A stretch of 64,000 nucleotides of DNA from Candidatus Rifleibacteriota bacterium (GCA_012517355.1 JAAYVD010000057.1:1-64000), one strand, 5' to 3'; counted from the stretch's first letter, positions 8,510 to 17,649 are shown. Program-made: numbers and translations. Notes: generated by a model not told the origin, from the sequence alone.

Positions 8510-9256
8510 TTACAGCAGGGTCATGGGGCCCTTGGCTTCGCCCCGGATGAACTGCTGGACCAGGGGGTCGGGGGAATGGACGATCTCTTCCTTGGTACCG
8601 ATGGCGACGATGCGGCCGCCGTAGTGGAGGGCCATCCGGTCGCCGATCCGGTAGGCCGACTGCAGGTCGTGGGTGACCACGATCGAGGTCACCCCGAGGC
8701 GCTCCTTCAGGCTGAGATGCAGCTCGTCGATGGCGCAGGTCATGATGGGGTCGAGACCGGTGGTCGGTTCGTCGTAGAGGATGATCTCGGGCTCCATGGC
8801 GATGGCCCGGGCCAGCCCGACGCGTTTGCGCATGCCGCCCGACAGCTCGGAGGGCATCAGGTGGTTCGCGCCGGGCAGGCCGACCATCTCCAGTTTTTCC
8901 GAAACGATGTGGTGGATGGCGATGTCGGACAGGCTGGTGTGTTTGCGCAGGCCGAAGGCGATGTTCTCCTCGACGGTCAGCGAGTCGAACAGCGCGGCCG
9001 ACTGGAACAGCATGCCCATGCGCATACGCAGGGCGTCGAGCCGCTTCTGGTCGAAGGTGGTGATGTCCTCGCCGTCGATCAGCACCTGCCCCTCGTCGGG
9101 TTTCAGCAACCCGATGATGTGCTTGAGCAGCACGCTCTTGCCGCACCCGGACGGTCCCAGGATGACCAGCGATTCGCCGTCGTAGATCTTCAGGTTGATG
9201 CCTTTCAGCACCTCCTTGGGACCGAACCGCTTGTTGACGTTGGAAATGATGATCAT
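8510..9256 (-). CDS. mlaF: Mla-type ABC transporter ATPase
   Basis: ATPase subunit powering the MCE/Mla lipid transporter at the inner membrane. The 248-residue product is a complete nucleotide-binding domain: Walker A GPSGCGKS at about 34-41, ABC signature LSGGMRKRVGLARAI, Walker B IILYDEPTTGLD, and the H-loop in VVTHDLQSAYRI. The start is the ATG at 9256, which overlaps the mlaE stop (ATGA). The frame stays open upstream, but that part is only a shadow of mlaE. The next gene, mlaD-like, starts 27 bases later. Confidence 0.95.
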   Translation of the reverse strand: MIIISNVNKRFGPKEVLKGINLKIYDGESLVILGPSGCGKSVLLKHIIGLLKPDEGQVLIDGEDITTFDQKRLDALRMRMGMLFQSAALFDSLTVEENIAFGLRKHTSLSDIAIHHIVSEKLEMVGLPGANHLMPSELSGGMRKRVGLARAIAMEPEIILYDEPTTGLDPIMTCAIDELHLSLKERLGVTSIVVTHDLQSAYRIGDRMALHYGGRIVAIGTKEEIVHSPDPLVQQFIRGEAKGPMTLL

Positions 9257-10047
9257 GAGGCGAGGAAGGCGCTGTTGAAGTTGTTGATGCCGACGGTCAG
9301 GAAGTAGTTGACGGCCAGGATGAACATGATGGCCAGCACCACGGCGCCGGTGGTGCTCTTGCCGACGCCCTCGGCTCCGCCCTCGGTGGTGAACCCCTTG
9401 TAACAGCCGATGATCCCGATCAGGGCCCCGAAGATCAGGCCCTTGAACAGGCCGCCCATCAGGTCCTGGATCTTGAGGTTCTGCAGGATGGAATCGACGA
9501 AGGTGGTCAAGGTCAGCCCGATCTGATTGACGGCCACGATCGAACCGCCGATCATGCCGATCACGTTGGTGAAGATCGTCAGGAAGAACAACATCAGGGT
9601 GCATCCCCAGAACCGCGGCACCACCAGGTAGTCGACCGGGTTGGTGGCCATCGTCTCGAGAGCGTCGATCTGCTCGGTGATCTTCATCGTGCCCAGCTCG
9701 GCGGCGATGGAGCTGCCGACGCGGCCGGCGACCACGATTCCCGTGAGGATGGGCGCCAGTTCCCGGGCCATGGCCATGCTGACCACGCCCCCGACGTAGC
9801 GCTGGGCACCCAGTTGCGTGAACTGGTAGCCGATCTGCACGACCAGCACCGCGCCGGTCGAGAAGCCGGTGATGGCGACCATGGGGAAGGAATCGACCCC
9901 GATGCGCGACATCTGGTCCATCAGGTTCTTGACGCCGAACCGGCCGGTCCGGATGCCGTGCAGCGTCCAGTAGACCGACTGCAGGAACAGGATGGCCAGG
10001 CTGCCGAACAGTTCGACGAATTCCCGCGCGAGTTGGACGAGGATCAT
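9253..10047 (-). CDS. mlaE: Mla-type ABC transporter permease
   Basis: Integral inner-membrane permease of the Mla/MCE phospholipid transport system. The 264 residues match the MlaE family. Typical features are the amphipathic N-terminus, the segment VAITGFSTGAVLVVQIGYQF (about 58-77), the conserved ELAPILTGIVVAGRVGSSIAAELGTM region (about 90-115, split here by helix), EQIDALETMATNP, and several C-terminal membrane helices. It starts four bases after the S55-like protease gene ends and overlaps mlaF by ATGA, so mlaE-mlaF-mlaD form a coupled unit. The transport direction cannot be told from sequence. Confidence 0.93.
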   Translation of the reverse strand: MILVQLAREFVELFGSLAILFLQSVYWTLHGIRTGRFGVKNLMDQMSRIGVDSFPMVAITGFSTGAVLVVQIGYQFTQLGAQRYVGGVVSMAMARELAPILTGIVVAGRVGSSIAAELGTMKITEQIDALETMATNPVDYLVVPRFWGCTLMLFFLTIFTNVIGMIGGSIVAVNQIGLTLTTFVDSILQNLKIQDLMGGLFKGLIFGALIGIIGCYKGFTTEGGAEGVGKSTTGAVVLAIMFILAVNYFLTVGINNFNSAFLAS

Positions 10048-10051
10048 CGGT

Positions 10052-11929
10052 TCATTCCTCGTTGAGGGAAATGGTCGTATCCACCCGGCCCAGCACGACC
10101 ACGCTGGTCGGCTGGATCTCCAGGTCCTTGTTGGCCAGCTTGATCTTCTTCACCTCTTCGCCCTCGGTGGTGAGCTGGAAAAGCAGGTCGGAGTTCTTCG
10201 GCGAGTTCACCCAGGAGGACATGGCGGCCTCGAACGACTCGGCGCTCTCCTCGGTGCGGGGTTCCTTCCCCTTGCCCGTCTCCTTGCCATCCTCGGCGGG
10301 AACGGTGTCCTCCAGCTTGGCGTTGAGGCTGAACACGGTCAGGGTGAGGTTCTCCTTGCCGATGTCGTGGGGGATCGGCAGCTTGGCCTTGCGCACCAGG
10401 CTCTTTTCCCGGTAGGGGCGGATGGTCACCCAGGCCTCCAGGACCCCGCCCGGGGTCACCGAGGTGTTCTTGACCTCCACCTTCTCGATGGTCAGGGTCC
10501 GGCGGGCCTTCTCCACCTCCACCTTCAGCATCAGGCGGGTGGGGAAGACCTCCTCGAGGTCGCTGTCGATGACCGACTCGAGCAGGGAGGTCACCTCGTC
10601 GACCAGGGTGCCGACGATGTCGGATTTGGCATAGAACAGGTTCTCGCGCCGGAACTGGTACTGCTTGCCGGTCGGATTTGCGCACTCCAGGGCGATGCCC
10701 AAAAGGGCGGTCCCTTCCCCCTCTCGGTCGATGACCTCCTCGATCCCCTGGCTCAGGGTCGACTCGATGACCGAGATGAACACGGTGGGATCGCGCACCA
10801 CCTGGTAGTTGATGCTGCGCGACCGCTTCAGATCCTTGTCCGAGATCTCGAGCTGGATGGGGACCATCACGGGGAACCGGCCGATCTCGCCGGCGATGCC
10901 TTTTTCCCGGTCCTGGGTGATGATGCCTACCATCTCGGTCGGGGCGCCGATCTTGAACGGCATCTGCACGCTGGAGAAGCTGTGGTAGATGTGGGTGCCG
11001 GTCATCAAAAAGGACACGTTCCCCTTCTTGAGGAAGGGGTGGGCGAAGCCCAGGATGCGCTTGCCGTCGCGATGGGTGAGGGTGCCGATGGTCGTCAGGT
11101 TGATGTCGCCGCGCGCCAGCTGGACGCCGAGCGCGGAACCGGGCTCGAGGGTCTCGGAGGCCGACCCGGCGGGGCGGGCGGGGGCAGGGCCGGGGTTCAG
11201 GCCGGGCAGGTTCGGGGCGGAAGCGATCATGGGCACGGAGACGGCCTGCAGGTGCCGGCCCTTGAGCCGCCGGTTCAGCACGAGCAACGATTTTTCCGAC
11301 AACCCCTGCACCACCACGGGGGAGGAGACCCTGACGAACAGCGGGTCCCCGGCGGGAATGCCGCACCGCTGGCGGTCGGCGGGATCGTCCACCTCCCACA
11401 GGTGGGTGAAGGACGTGGTTCCCAGCCGGATCGGCCGGGCGCTGGCCCACCGGACCGGGTTTCCGTCTTCGCCGCCCGGGGCGCGGCTGGTCAGCGGGTA
11501 GTCCCAGATGTCGAGCATCTCCTCGATGGGGGTGACCAGGCCGACCGTGTGGTCGGTCATCACCCACCCGGAACTCAGGCCCCCGACCAGGCGGTTGTTG
11601 ATGTAGACGGGACTGCCGCTCATGCCGGCCGCGATGCCGCCGGCCTCCTCGATCACCTTGCCGCCCACCTTGACCAGGATGGACTGGCCGGAGATCAGGA
11701 TGTTCTCGTTCAGCTTGTTGTTCGACAGGATGCCCATGACCTCGACGGTGAAGGTGGCGATCTCCCGGCCATGGATGACCGTTTTGCCGAAGCCCTTCAT
11801 GCCGACCTTCACGTCCTTCAGGGGAAGGAATTCCTCATCGGCCGCGGCGGCCATCCAGCCCGTTCCCAGGACGGCCAGCACTACGGCGAGCGCGCGCCAG
11901 AGATCAGTTTTTCGTGATGACGATGCCAT
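10052..11929 (-). CDS. Exported SpoIVB/S55-peptidase-like protein
   Basis: A 625-residue secreted or anchored protein; residues about 9-30 form a signal peptide ending in AAAADEE. The N-terminal third resembles the SpoIVB peptidase S55 domain: KVGMKGFGKTVIHG near 41-54 and AAGMSGSPVYINNRLVGG near 100-117, where Ser104 lies in the position of the S55 nucleophile. The long C-terminal part (about 250-600) contains an FAHPFLKKG segment and strand-rich regions I do not recognise. In spore formers SpoIVB acts in sigma signalling; nothing here suggests sporulation, so an envelope protease or scaffold is more likely. Its start overlaps the end of the upstream glycosidase gene by 26 bases. Only the S55-like N-terminus is assigned with confidence. 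Confidence 0.75.
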   Translation of the reverse strand: MASSSRKTDLWRALAVVLAVLGTGWMAAAADEEFLPLKDVKVGMKGFGKTVIHGREIATFTVEVMGILSNNKLNENILISGQSILVKVGGKVIEEAGGIAAGMSGSPVYINNRLVGGLSSGWVMTDHTVGLVTPIEEMLDIWDYPLTSRAPGGEDGNPVRWASARPIRLGTTSFTHLWEVDDPADRQRCGIPAGDPLFVRVSSPVVVQGLSEKSLLVLNRRLKGRHLQAVSVPMIASAPNLPGLNPGPAPARPAGSASETLEPGSALGVQLARGDINLTTIGTLTHRDGKRILGFAHPFLKKGNVSFLMTGTHIYHSFSSVQMPFKIGAPTEMVGIITQDREKGIAGEIGRFPVMVPIQLEISDKDLKRSRSINYQVVRDPTVFISVIESTLSQGIEEVIDREGEGTALLGIALECANPTGKQYQFRRENLFYAKSDIVGTLVDEVTSLLESVIDSDLEEVFPTRLMLKVEVEKARRTLTIEKVEVKNTSVTPGGVLEAWVTIRPYREKSLVRKAKLPIPHDIGKENLTLTVFSLNAKLEDTVPAEDGKETGKGKEPRTEESAESFEAAMSSWVNSPKNSDLLFQLTTEGEEVKKIKLANKDLEIQPTSVVVLGRVDTTISLNEE

Positions 11930-13532
11930 TGGAGATCGGTCGTTCCCTTCCGTCGGAGGGGCGGTTCACCACCCGTCCCTTGACGAGCATGGTGGAAGAG
12001 CCGCCGCCGTCGAGATTGATGCCGTGGCGCCCTCCCAGCCGTTTCAGATAGGAGGCCAGTTCCATCAGGGTCATGCCGGCGCTGCGCGCCGACCGGCCGT
12101 CGACCACGAGGAACAGCAGGTCGCCGTTGTAGGTCTGGGCGACCGCGGTGCGGGGGTGGCGGCCGTTGGTGATCGAGGAGTCGAATTTCTCCTGCTTGCC
12201 GTTGATGTCGATCCGGCCGTCGGCGAGGAGACGTGGCCCTCCGCAGACCGCGTGCTGGACCGTGGTCCAGGGCGGGTTGATCCGGTAGTCGAGGGTCACG
12301 GCATCGCCCAGGCGCACCCCGTCGAGGGCGGCGGCCTTCCGGCCGCCGGCCGAGACCACCACACCGTCGGGGGGGATGATCGCATCGCGCTCGTGGATGC
12401 CCACGACCCGGCCCTGCACCAGCACCAGCTCCTTCCCGGGCTCGGCGGTCATGGTGCTGCGGGCGAATTCGGGAGTGAAGATCACCAGGGAGTCCCCGGC
12501 GCGCGGTTGGTTGACCGCGTCGATGTCGATGCGGTCGGCCCCTGTCTCGAGCGCCCCCGAAAAGTCGGGGTTGCCAAACAGGGGGGTGCCGGTGGTGGAG
12601 ATGCCGAACACCGATCGGTTGTAGAGGGGTGAACTGATCAGGCGGCGGTTGATGATCAGGGTGCCGATGGGATCGCCACGCTGGGTGAAATAGCACCCGT
12701 TGATCGCGGCCACCGCATCGTAGCGCCGGCCGATCGAGCTGAGGATCTCCTTCTGGCAGATGCCCTCGTTGGCCAGCACGGGCACCACGCTGACCGAGGA
12801 TTCGAAGGGTTCCACCCGCAGGAGGAAGACGTCGGCCGGTCCCGCGGCGGTGGGAACACGGTCCCGGAAGTAGGTGACCCCTTCGGCCAGGGTTTCCCCG
12901 CCCGGGAGGGGGAATTCCGTGTCCTTCGCCTGGAAGGGGACGACGAGCTGGGTCAGCCCGGCCGCCGAGGTGGCCAGGTAGGGCTCCCCGATCTTTCCTC
13001 CGGCGTAGAACACGAACTCGGAATAGCGGGGGCCGCGATACTGCGAGAACTTCTGGAAAATGGTGCCCAGCTCGTCGGCCGTCTCCTTGGCCAGCAGGGT
13101 CAGGGCGGGTTGGACCCGGAGCCGGAGCAGCTTGCCGCGGTGGGTGAGCTTGGCGAAACGCACCGGCCCCGCCAGGTCGATCTCCAGTTTCTGGAAGGGG
13201 GCATCCTCACGATGGGTGATCCCTTGGATGGCGATCTCCTCGGGAGCGGTTGCCGGGGCCGCGGGAACGACCGTGGCCGAGGCGGGGATGGAGGGGGTGG
13301 GGGACGTGGGAACGACCGCGGCGGAGCTGGCGGGCGGAACCAGGACGACCCGCTCGACGGCGGAGGCCGTGCCGGAGGCCTGCATGGCATACTGCGCCGG
13401 GCCTTCCTCGCGGTTCCCGGTGACCAGGGACCGGTCCTGGACGATGGCGCCGACCAGGAACACCTGCCCCAGCAGGAGCAGCCCCAGAAATTGTTTCAGC
13501 GATTCTTTGATGGCGATTCCCCCTCGGGACAT
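11904..13532 (-). CDS. Exported phosphodiester glycosidase (NAGPA-domain) protein
   Basis: A predicted 542-residue exported protein. Its signal-anchor is about 14-32 (FLGLLLLGQVFLVGAIV). A linker rich in Ala, Pro, Ser and Thr and an AMIN-like beta segment (about 110-180) follow. The C-terminal 300 residues form a NAGPA domain: AINGCYFTQRGDPIG, the NGRHPRTAVAQT segment, LFLVVDGRS and the hallmark LDGGGSSTM. This family includes enzymes that remove phosphodiester-linked sugars and proteins of exopolysaccharide clusters. I take the ATG at 13532 because it lies just before the hydrophobic anchor and has a GGAAG-type ribosome-binding site; the frame is open to 13703 but that extension is Pro/Gly/Ser-rich shadow. 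It is the first gene of the eleven-gene minus run. Confidence 0.8.
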   Translation of the reverse strand: MSRGGIAIKESLKQFLGLLLLGQVFLVGAIVQDRSLVTGNREEGPAQYAMQASGTASAVERVVLVPPASSAAVVPTSPTPSIPASATVVPAAPATAPEEIAIQGITHREDAPFQKLEIDLAGPVRFAKLTHRGKLLRLRVQPALTLLAKETADELGTIFQKFSQYRGPRYSEFVFYAGGKIGEPYLATSAAGLTQLVVPFQAKDTEFPLPGGETLAEGVTYFRDRVPTAAGPADVFLLRVEPFESSVSVVPVLANEGICQKEILSSIGRRYDAVAAINGCYFTQRGDPIGTLIINRRLISSPLYNRSVFGISTTGTPLFGNPDFSGALETGADRIDIDAVNQPRAGDSLVIFTPEFARSTMTAEPGKELVLVQGRVVGIHERDAIIPPDGVVVSAGGRKAAALDGVRLGDAVTLDYRINPPWTTVQHAVCGGPRLLADGRIDINGKQEKFDSSITNGRHPRTAVAQTYNGDLLFLVVDGRSARSAGMTLMELASYLKRLGGRHGINLDGGGSSTMLVKGRVVNRPSDGRERPISNGIVITKN

Positions 13533-13805
13533 GCCTAGGGTCTTCCAGACTATCGGCAGATCATCGGCCGGGGTTGAGGCTCCCCCGGGGAAGGCGGCCC
13601 CGGGCGGTTGGAGATTCCTGGACGGGGGGCGTCCGGATCTGGACGGAGCGGGGGAAGACGGCCGGCCAAAGGTGAACGCGGCCGGCCCCTCCTTGCCCGT
13701 CAATCAGCCATGGATGCACGTTTCTTCCGATCCTGGCCGCCTGGCATGTCCATTGCTTCTACCTGGATGAAGGTGACCGACAGATCGCAACGGAAGGAGA
13801 AACCC

Positions 13806-14417
13806 ATGAAACGCACCCTGTTGACCCTGTTGACCGTCCTGATGGTGGTCCTTTGCCTGCCCGTCTTCGCCGAAACCCCTGCCGACGACGAAGGCGGCGG
13901 CGACCTGATCGGGCCCTCCGGGCCCGCCGGCAAGGAACGGGAAAGGACCCTGTCTGCCGACCAGATCATCGAACGGATCAAGGGCCGCAAGGGCAAGATC
14001 CTGGAACGGGCCCGCCAGCGCTTCGACAAGTTGATCGAGCGCCTGGCCAAGCTCGAGCAGAAGGTGGGCCAGCGGGGCAGCCGCCTCAAGGGCCAGGGTG
14101 CCGCCGCCACAGGCAAGGAGGGCGCCGCCGCCCCCGCCGCCAGGAAAGAGGAGGTCAAGAAGAAGATCACCGCCAAGTATGAGCAGATCAAGGCGCGCAT
14201 CGCCGAGCGCAAGGAACTGTTCACCAAGAACGCCGCCGCCCGCCAGGAAAAGCTCAAGGAGCGGTTCTCCAAGCTGAAACCCGAGGATCTGGCGCGCGTC
14301 CAGGCCGCCGTCGAGACCTCCCGCCAGGAGATCATGACCGAGCTCGACAAGCTGATCGGGGAAGCCAACCAGAAGATCGAGGCGACCTACCAGAAGATCA
14401 TGGCAAACCTCAACTGA
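13806..14417 (+). CDS. Small secreted helical protein, unknown function
   Basis: A 203-residue protein with a clear signal peptide (MKRTLLTLLTVLMVVLCLPVFA, split before ETPADD) and a strong AAGGAG ribosome-binding site. The mature part is very charged and helical, with Lys/Arg/Glu heptad-like runs (for example DQIIERIKGRKGKILERARQ and KLIERLAKLEQKVGQRG). An Ala/Gly linker near residues 95-115 separates two coiled-coil stretches. I recognise no family; periplasmic chaperones of the Skp type are similar in composition only. The gene stands alone between a divergent operon and a convergent regulator. The larger open frame upstream of this ATG is not used because the signal peptide starts here. 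Confidence 0.75.
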   Translation: MKRTLLTLLTVLMVVLCLPVFAETPADDEGGGDLIGPSGPAGKERERTLSADQIIERIKGRKGKILERARQRFDKLIERLAKLEQKVGQRGSRLKGQGAAATGKEGAAAPAARKEEVKKKITAKYEQIKARIAERKELFTKNAAARQEKLKERFSKLKPEDLARVQAAVETSRQEIMTELDKLIGEANQKIEATYQKIMANLN

Positions 14418-14455
14418 CCGTCGCGGCGGGACACCCGCCGGCCAGCCTGATGACC

Positions 14456-14490
14456 AGACCCCGGGGAGACGACCGGTCTTTCCGGGGTCT
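14456..14490. terminator. Hairpin between convergent genes
   Basis: AGACCCCGG (14456-14464) and CCGGGGTCT (14482-14490) are perfect inverted 9-bp arms around a 17-base loop. It lies between the ends of the small secreted protein gene (plus) and the response regulator gene (minus), so it may serve both. There is no long T-tract. Confidence 0.55.
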
Positions 14491-14504
14491 CGTGCCTCTG
14501 CCGG

Positions 14505-16010
14505 TCAGGACTCCCCCGGCCCGTCGAGCAGGCCGTGCCGCTTCATGCGGTAGACCAGGTTGGGCCGGGAAATCCGCAGCAGGGCCGCCGCCCGGGCCTT
14601 GACCCCGCCGGCCTGCGTGAGTGCCTCCTGGATGAGGCGCCGCTCCAGGGCATCGAGCGCGGCGTTCAGGCCCGGGCCGGCGCGGTTTCCCACCCCCGTT
14701 TCGGAACCGGGCAAACCGTCAGCCCCGTGGCCGGCGGGGGAGGCGAGGCCAGGAACGGGGCCTGTTGTCATGAGGACTCCCTCTCCCCCTCCCTCTCCCC
14801 CTCCTGCGGAAACGGGTCCCGCTCCCCGACCGCTTCCTGTTGGCGTGAGGGGGATGGTGACCTCGTCCCCTTCGGCCAGCACGATGGCCCGTTCGATGGC
14901 GTTCTTCAGCTCGCGGATGTTTCCGGGCCAGGCCTGCCCCTGCAGGGCCGCCAACGTCGACGGCGGGAACCGCAGCCGCGGGCGGCCGAACTCCTGGCGC
15001 AGGCGTTCCAGCAGGTGCTCGGCCAGCAGGCCGACGTCCTCCTGCCGTTCCCGCAGGGGTGGCAGGGCGATGCGCACGACGGCCAGCCGGTAGAGGAGGT
15101 CGGGCCGGAAGGTGCCGGCGGTCGCCATCGCCTCCAGGTCGCGGTTGGTGGCGGCCACGATGCGGGTGTCGACCTTGATCGGGACGGTGCCGCCGACCCG
15201 GACCAGTTCCTTGTCCTGCAGGGCGCGCAGCAGCTTGGCCTGCAGGTGCAACGGCACCTCGCCGACCTCGTCGAGGAACAGGGTGCCCCCCCGCGCCGCC
15301 TCGAACCGGCCGATGCGTCGTTCCCGGGCGTCGGTGAAGGCGCCCTTCTCGTGCCCGAACAGCTCGGCCTCGAACAGCGTGTCGGGAATGGAGGCGCAGT
15401 TCACCCGCACGAACGGCCCGTCGGCCCACGGGGACAGGGCGTGGACGGCGCGCGCCGCGAGTTCCTTGCCGGTGCCGGTCTCACCGGTCAGCAGCACGGT
15501 CGAAGGAAACCCGGCCGCCTTGCGGATGAGGTCCTTGACCGCCACGATCGCCGGGGACTCCCCGACGATCTCGGCCAGCGGGGAGGCCAGGCCGGCCGCC
15601 TCGAGCAGGGTGTCCCGCGCCCGTTCCAGGGTATCGGCCCGCTGGGCGAGGCGCCGCAGGCGCGCCACGCGGTCGATCCGGAAGGCGAATTCCTCGGGGG
15701 GGACCGGCTTGGTGAGGTAGTCGAGCGCCCCCAGCTTCATGGCCTCCACCGCCGATTCCACCGAGCCGAAGGCGGTCATCAGGATCACCTCGGGGGCGGG
15801 GGAGGCGGCGCGGGCGAGCCGGATCACCTCCAGGCCTTCGCCGTCGGGCAGTTTCAGGTCGGTGATGATGAGGTCGAACCCCGTCTGCGCCAGCTGGTGG
15901 CGGGCCTCGGCCACGCTGGCGGCCAGTGCGGCGGTGTGGCCTTCCTGGCGCAGGAAGGTGGCCAGACCACGGGCGAGGGAGGCGTTGTCGTCGACGACCA
16001 GGATGTTCAT
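14505..16010 (-). CDS. Sigma54-dependent response regulator (NtrC family)
   Basis: Phosphorylated by the kinase encoded just upstream, this regulator should activate sigma54 promoters. The receiver domain (1-115) has Asp7/Asp8, phospho-acceptor Asp51 (LIITDLKLPDGEGL) and Lys101 (LTKPV). The AAA+ domain has Walker A GETGTGKE at about 176-183, Walker B GTLFLDEVGEV, and a sigma54-contact loop reading GAFTDA (223-228) instead of the canonical GAFTGA. A Fis-type helix-turn-helix is at the C-terminus (ARAAALLRISRPNLVYRMKR). Between the AAA+ and DNA-binding domains lies an unusually long Gly/Pro/Ala linker of about 70 residues. The ATG overlaps the kinase stop as ATGA. The target genes are not evident in the window. 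Confidence 0.93.
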   Translation of the reverse strand: MNILVVDDNASLARGLATFLRQEGHTAALAASVAEARHQLAQTGFDLIITDLKLPDGEGLEVIRLARAASPAPEVILMTAFGSVESAVEAMKLGALDYLTKPVPPEEFAFRIDRVARLRRLAQRADTLERARDTLLEAAGLASPLAEIVGESPAIVAVKDLIRKAAGFPSTVLLTGETGTGKELAARAVHALSPWADGPFVRVNCASIPDTLFEAELFGHEKGAFTDARERRIGRFEAARGGTLFLDEVGEVPLHLQAKLLRALQDKELVRVGGTVPIKVDTRIVAATNRDLEAMATAGTFRPDLLYRLAVVRIALPPLRERQEDVGLLAEHLLERLRQEFGRPRLRFPPSTLAALQGQAWPGNIRELKNAIERAIVLAEGDEVTIPLTPTGSGRGAGPVSAGGGEGGGEGVLMTTGPVPGLASPAGHGADGLPGSETGVGNRAGPGLNAALDALERRLIQEALTQAGGVKARAAALLRISRPNLVYRMKRHGLLDGPGES

Positions 16011-17494
16011 GGTTCAAGGTGCTCCGGCAGTTCGATGAGGAAACAGGCCCCGCCTTCGGGGGCGGGGCGGAAGAGGAGGCGGCCGTTGTGGGCCTCGACC
16101 AGCTTGCGGGACAGGGCGAGGCCGATCCCGAACCCGTCGGGGCGACCGCTGACGAACGGGGTGAACAACCGCCCGGCCAGGTCGGCCGCCACCCCCGGGC
16201 CGTTGTCGGTCACGGCGATCCGCACCAGGCCACCGTCGCGCTCGCCCGACACGGTGAGCTGGAGGCCGTCGGGCCGGGCCGCCCGGGCGTTGGCGACCAG
16301 GTTGTCGAACACCTGCGCCAGGAGCGTGGGGTCCCCGGTCACGGTCAGCCCGGCAGGCCCCTGCCACGACCACCCGAACGGCGTCCCGACCCGCGCGGCT
16401 CCTTCCATGACCTGTCCGATCAGGGTCGGCAGGTCGATGGGCCCGGCCTGGGGAACCACCCGCCGCGAATAGGACAGGAAGCGGTCGACCAGGGTCTTCA
16501 TGGCTGCCAGTTGCTGTTGGATCTCCCGCACCGGCTCGCTTTCCTCCGGCGTGGTCCCCAACCGGCGGCGAACCAGCGCCAGGTGCATCTCGATGGCCGA
16601 CAGGGGGTTGCGGATCTCGTGGGCGATGGCCCCGCCGAGCAGCGACAGTTCCTGCAACTTCTCGGCATGGACCTCCTGGATGTGCCGGTCGCGCTGGTCG
16701 ATCCGCCGGCCGAGGTCGGCCAGGCCGCGCCGCAGGTCGTCCAGTTCGCGGATGCCCAGGTCCTCGGCGGGAACCGGCTCGCGCCGTTCGAGCCGGCCCA
16801 GATCCTCGAGCAGGACGCCGATCCGGCGCGTGAAGCCACTCGCCAGCAGCCACGAGGCGGCCAGGCACAACGGCACCGACAGGATCACGGCCCAGAGCGC
16901 GGTCTGGCGCGTGGCGATCGACAGGTCGAGATACTCCAGGTCGGCCTCCAGGCCGATCACACTGTCGAGGAAACCCTCGCCGTCGAGCACCGGCCACAGG
17001 ATCGACTTGAACCGGCGGGCGGCCGATTGGGCGAACGGGTCGGGGAAGTAGGGCCGGCCGGCGTCGAGGAGGTTGATGCCATCGTAGATCTGGTCCTCGA
17101 TCTCGTCGAGGGATGGGGGCAGCAGGGTGTCGCGCGGGCCGGTCTCGATCGAGAAGGAGGCTAAAAAGTGGGTGGGGGAGGCTCCCAGGTCGACCCACCA
17201 GACATTCTGGATCCAGCCCAGGGTCTGGCCCGCCCCGAACCGGCGCTCCAGCAGCCGGTGCGCTGCCGGCAGGTCATCTGCCGCCTGCAGGGTCGCGAGT
17301 TCCCCCGCCAGCAGCCGGGCCCCGGCCCGCAACCGCTCGGCGGCCTCGAGGTCGAGCCGCTGGAAGGCCCGATGGTAGAACCACCCGACGGTGGCCCCGA
17401 CGAGCAGCAACGACAACAGGAGGATCGACAGGAAGGTTCGCCCGAACAGGGTTCGCGGCAGGGGCAGGATCCTCCTCCAGGCGCCGGCAGTCAC
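16007..17494 (-). CDS. Membrane sensor histidine kinase, partner of the NtrC-type regulator
   Basis: A predicted 495-residue kinase. A first membrane helix (about 19-38, FLSILLLSLLLVGATVGWF) is followed by a periplasmic sensing region and a second helix (about 190-210, ALWAVILSVPLCLAASWLL). After a HAMP-like linker come the H-box IAHEIRNPLSAIEMH, the N-box DNLVANARAARP, and the G boxes VTDNGPGVAADL and GFGIGLALSRKL. It phosphorylates the downstream regulator, with which it overlaps by ATGA. The start is uncertain: I use the GTG at 17494 just before the first helix; another GTG at 17647 would add a Pro/Trp-rich segment running through the amylase promoter region. The signal it senses is unknown. 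Confidence 0.9.
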   Translation of the reverse strand: MTAGAWRRILPLPRTLFGRTFLSILLLSLLLVGATVGWFYHRAFQRLDLEAAERLRAGARLLAGELATLQAADDLPAAHRLLERRFGAGQTLGWIQNVWWVDLGASPTHFLASFSIETGPRDTLLPPSLDEIEDQIYDGINLLDAGRPYFPDPFAQSAARRFKSILWPVLDGEGFLDSVIGLEADLEYLDLSIATRQTALWAVILSVPLCLAASWLLASGFTRRIGVLLEDLGRLERREPVPAEDLGIRELDDLRRGLADLGRRIDQRDRHIQEVHAEKLQELSLLGGAIAHEIRNPLSAIEMHLALVRRRLGTTPEESEPVREIQQQLAAMKTLVDRFLSYSRRVVPQAGPIDLPTLIGQVMEGAARVGTPFGWSWQGPAGLTVTGDPTLLAQVFDNLVANARAARPDGLQLTVSGERDGGLVRIAVTDNGPGVAADLAGRLFTPFVSGRPDGFGIGLALSRKLVEAHNGRLLFRPAPEGGACFLIELPEHLEP

Positions 17495-17612
17495 CCCGGC
17501 ATGATAGCCCAGGCGCCCGACCCCGACAAGACGCCCGGTCGGTGCCCAGGAATTCCAGGGCAGGATCCACAAGGAAAGCGGCCATGGGTCCTGGCCCCGG
17601 GCCACGGGATTC

Positions 17613-17621
17613 TGGTATACT
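17613..17621 (+). promoter_or_regulatory. Extended -10 promoter element for the amylase gene
   Basis: TGGTATACT (TGn plus TATACT) lies 28 bases before the amylase ATG, with a GGGAGG ribosome-binding site at about 17640. No good -35 is visible, as expected for an extended -10 element. Confidence 0.45.
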
Positions 17622-17649
17622 GGGGGAAATCGGTCTCCGGGAGGCACGC

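Noticed and set aside
17495-17647. Upstream GTG start for the histidine kinase
   Set aside because: It would add a Pro/Trp-rich segment crossing the amylase promoter; the later GTG fits a membrane-anchor start. Kept as an alternative only.
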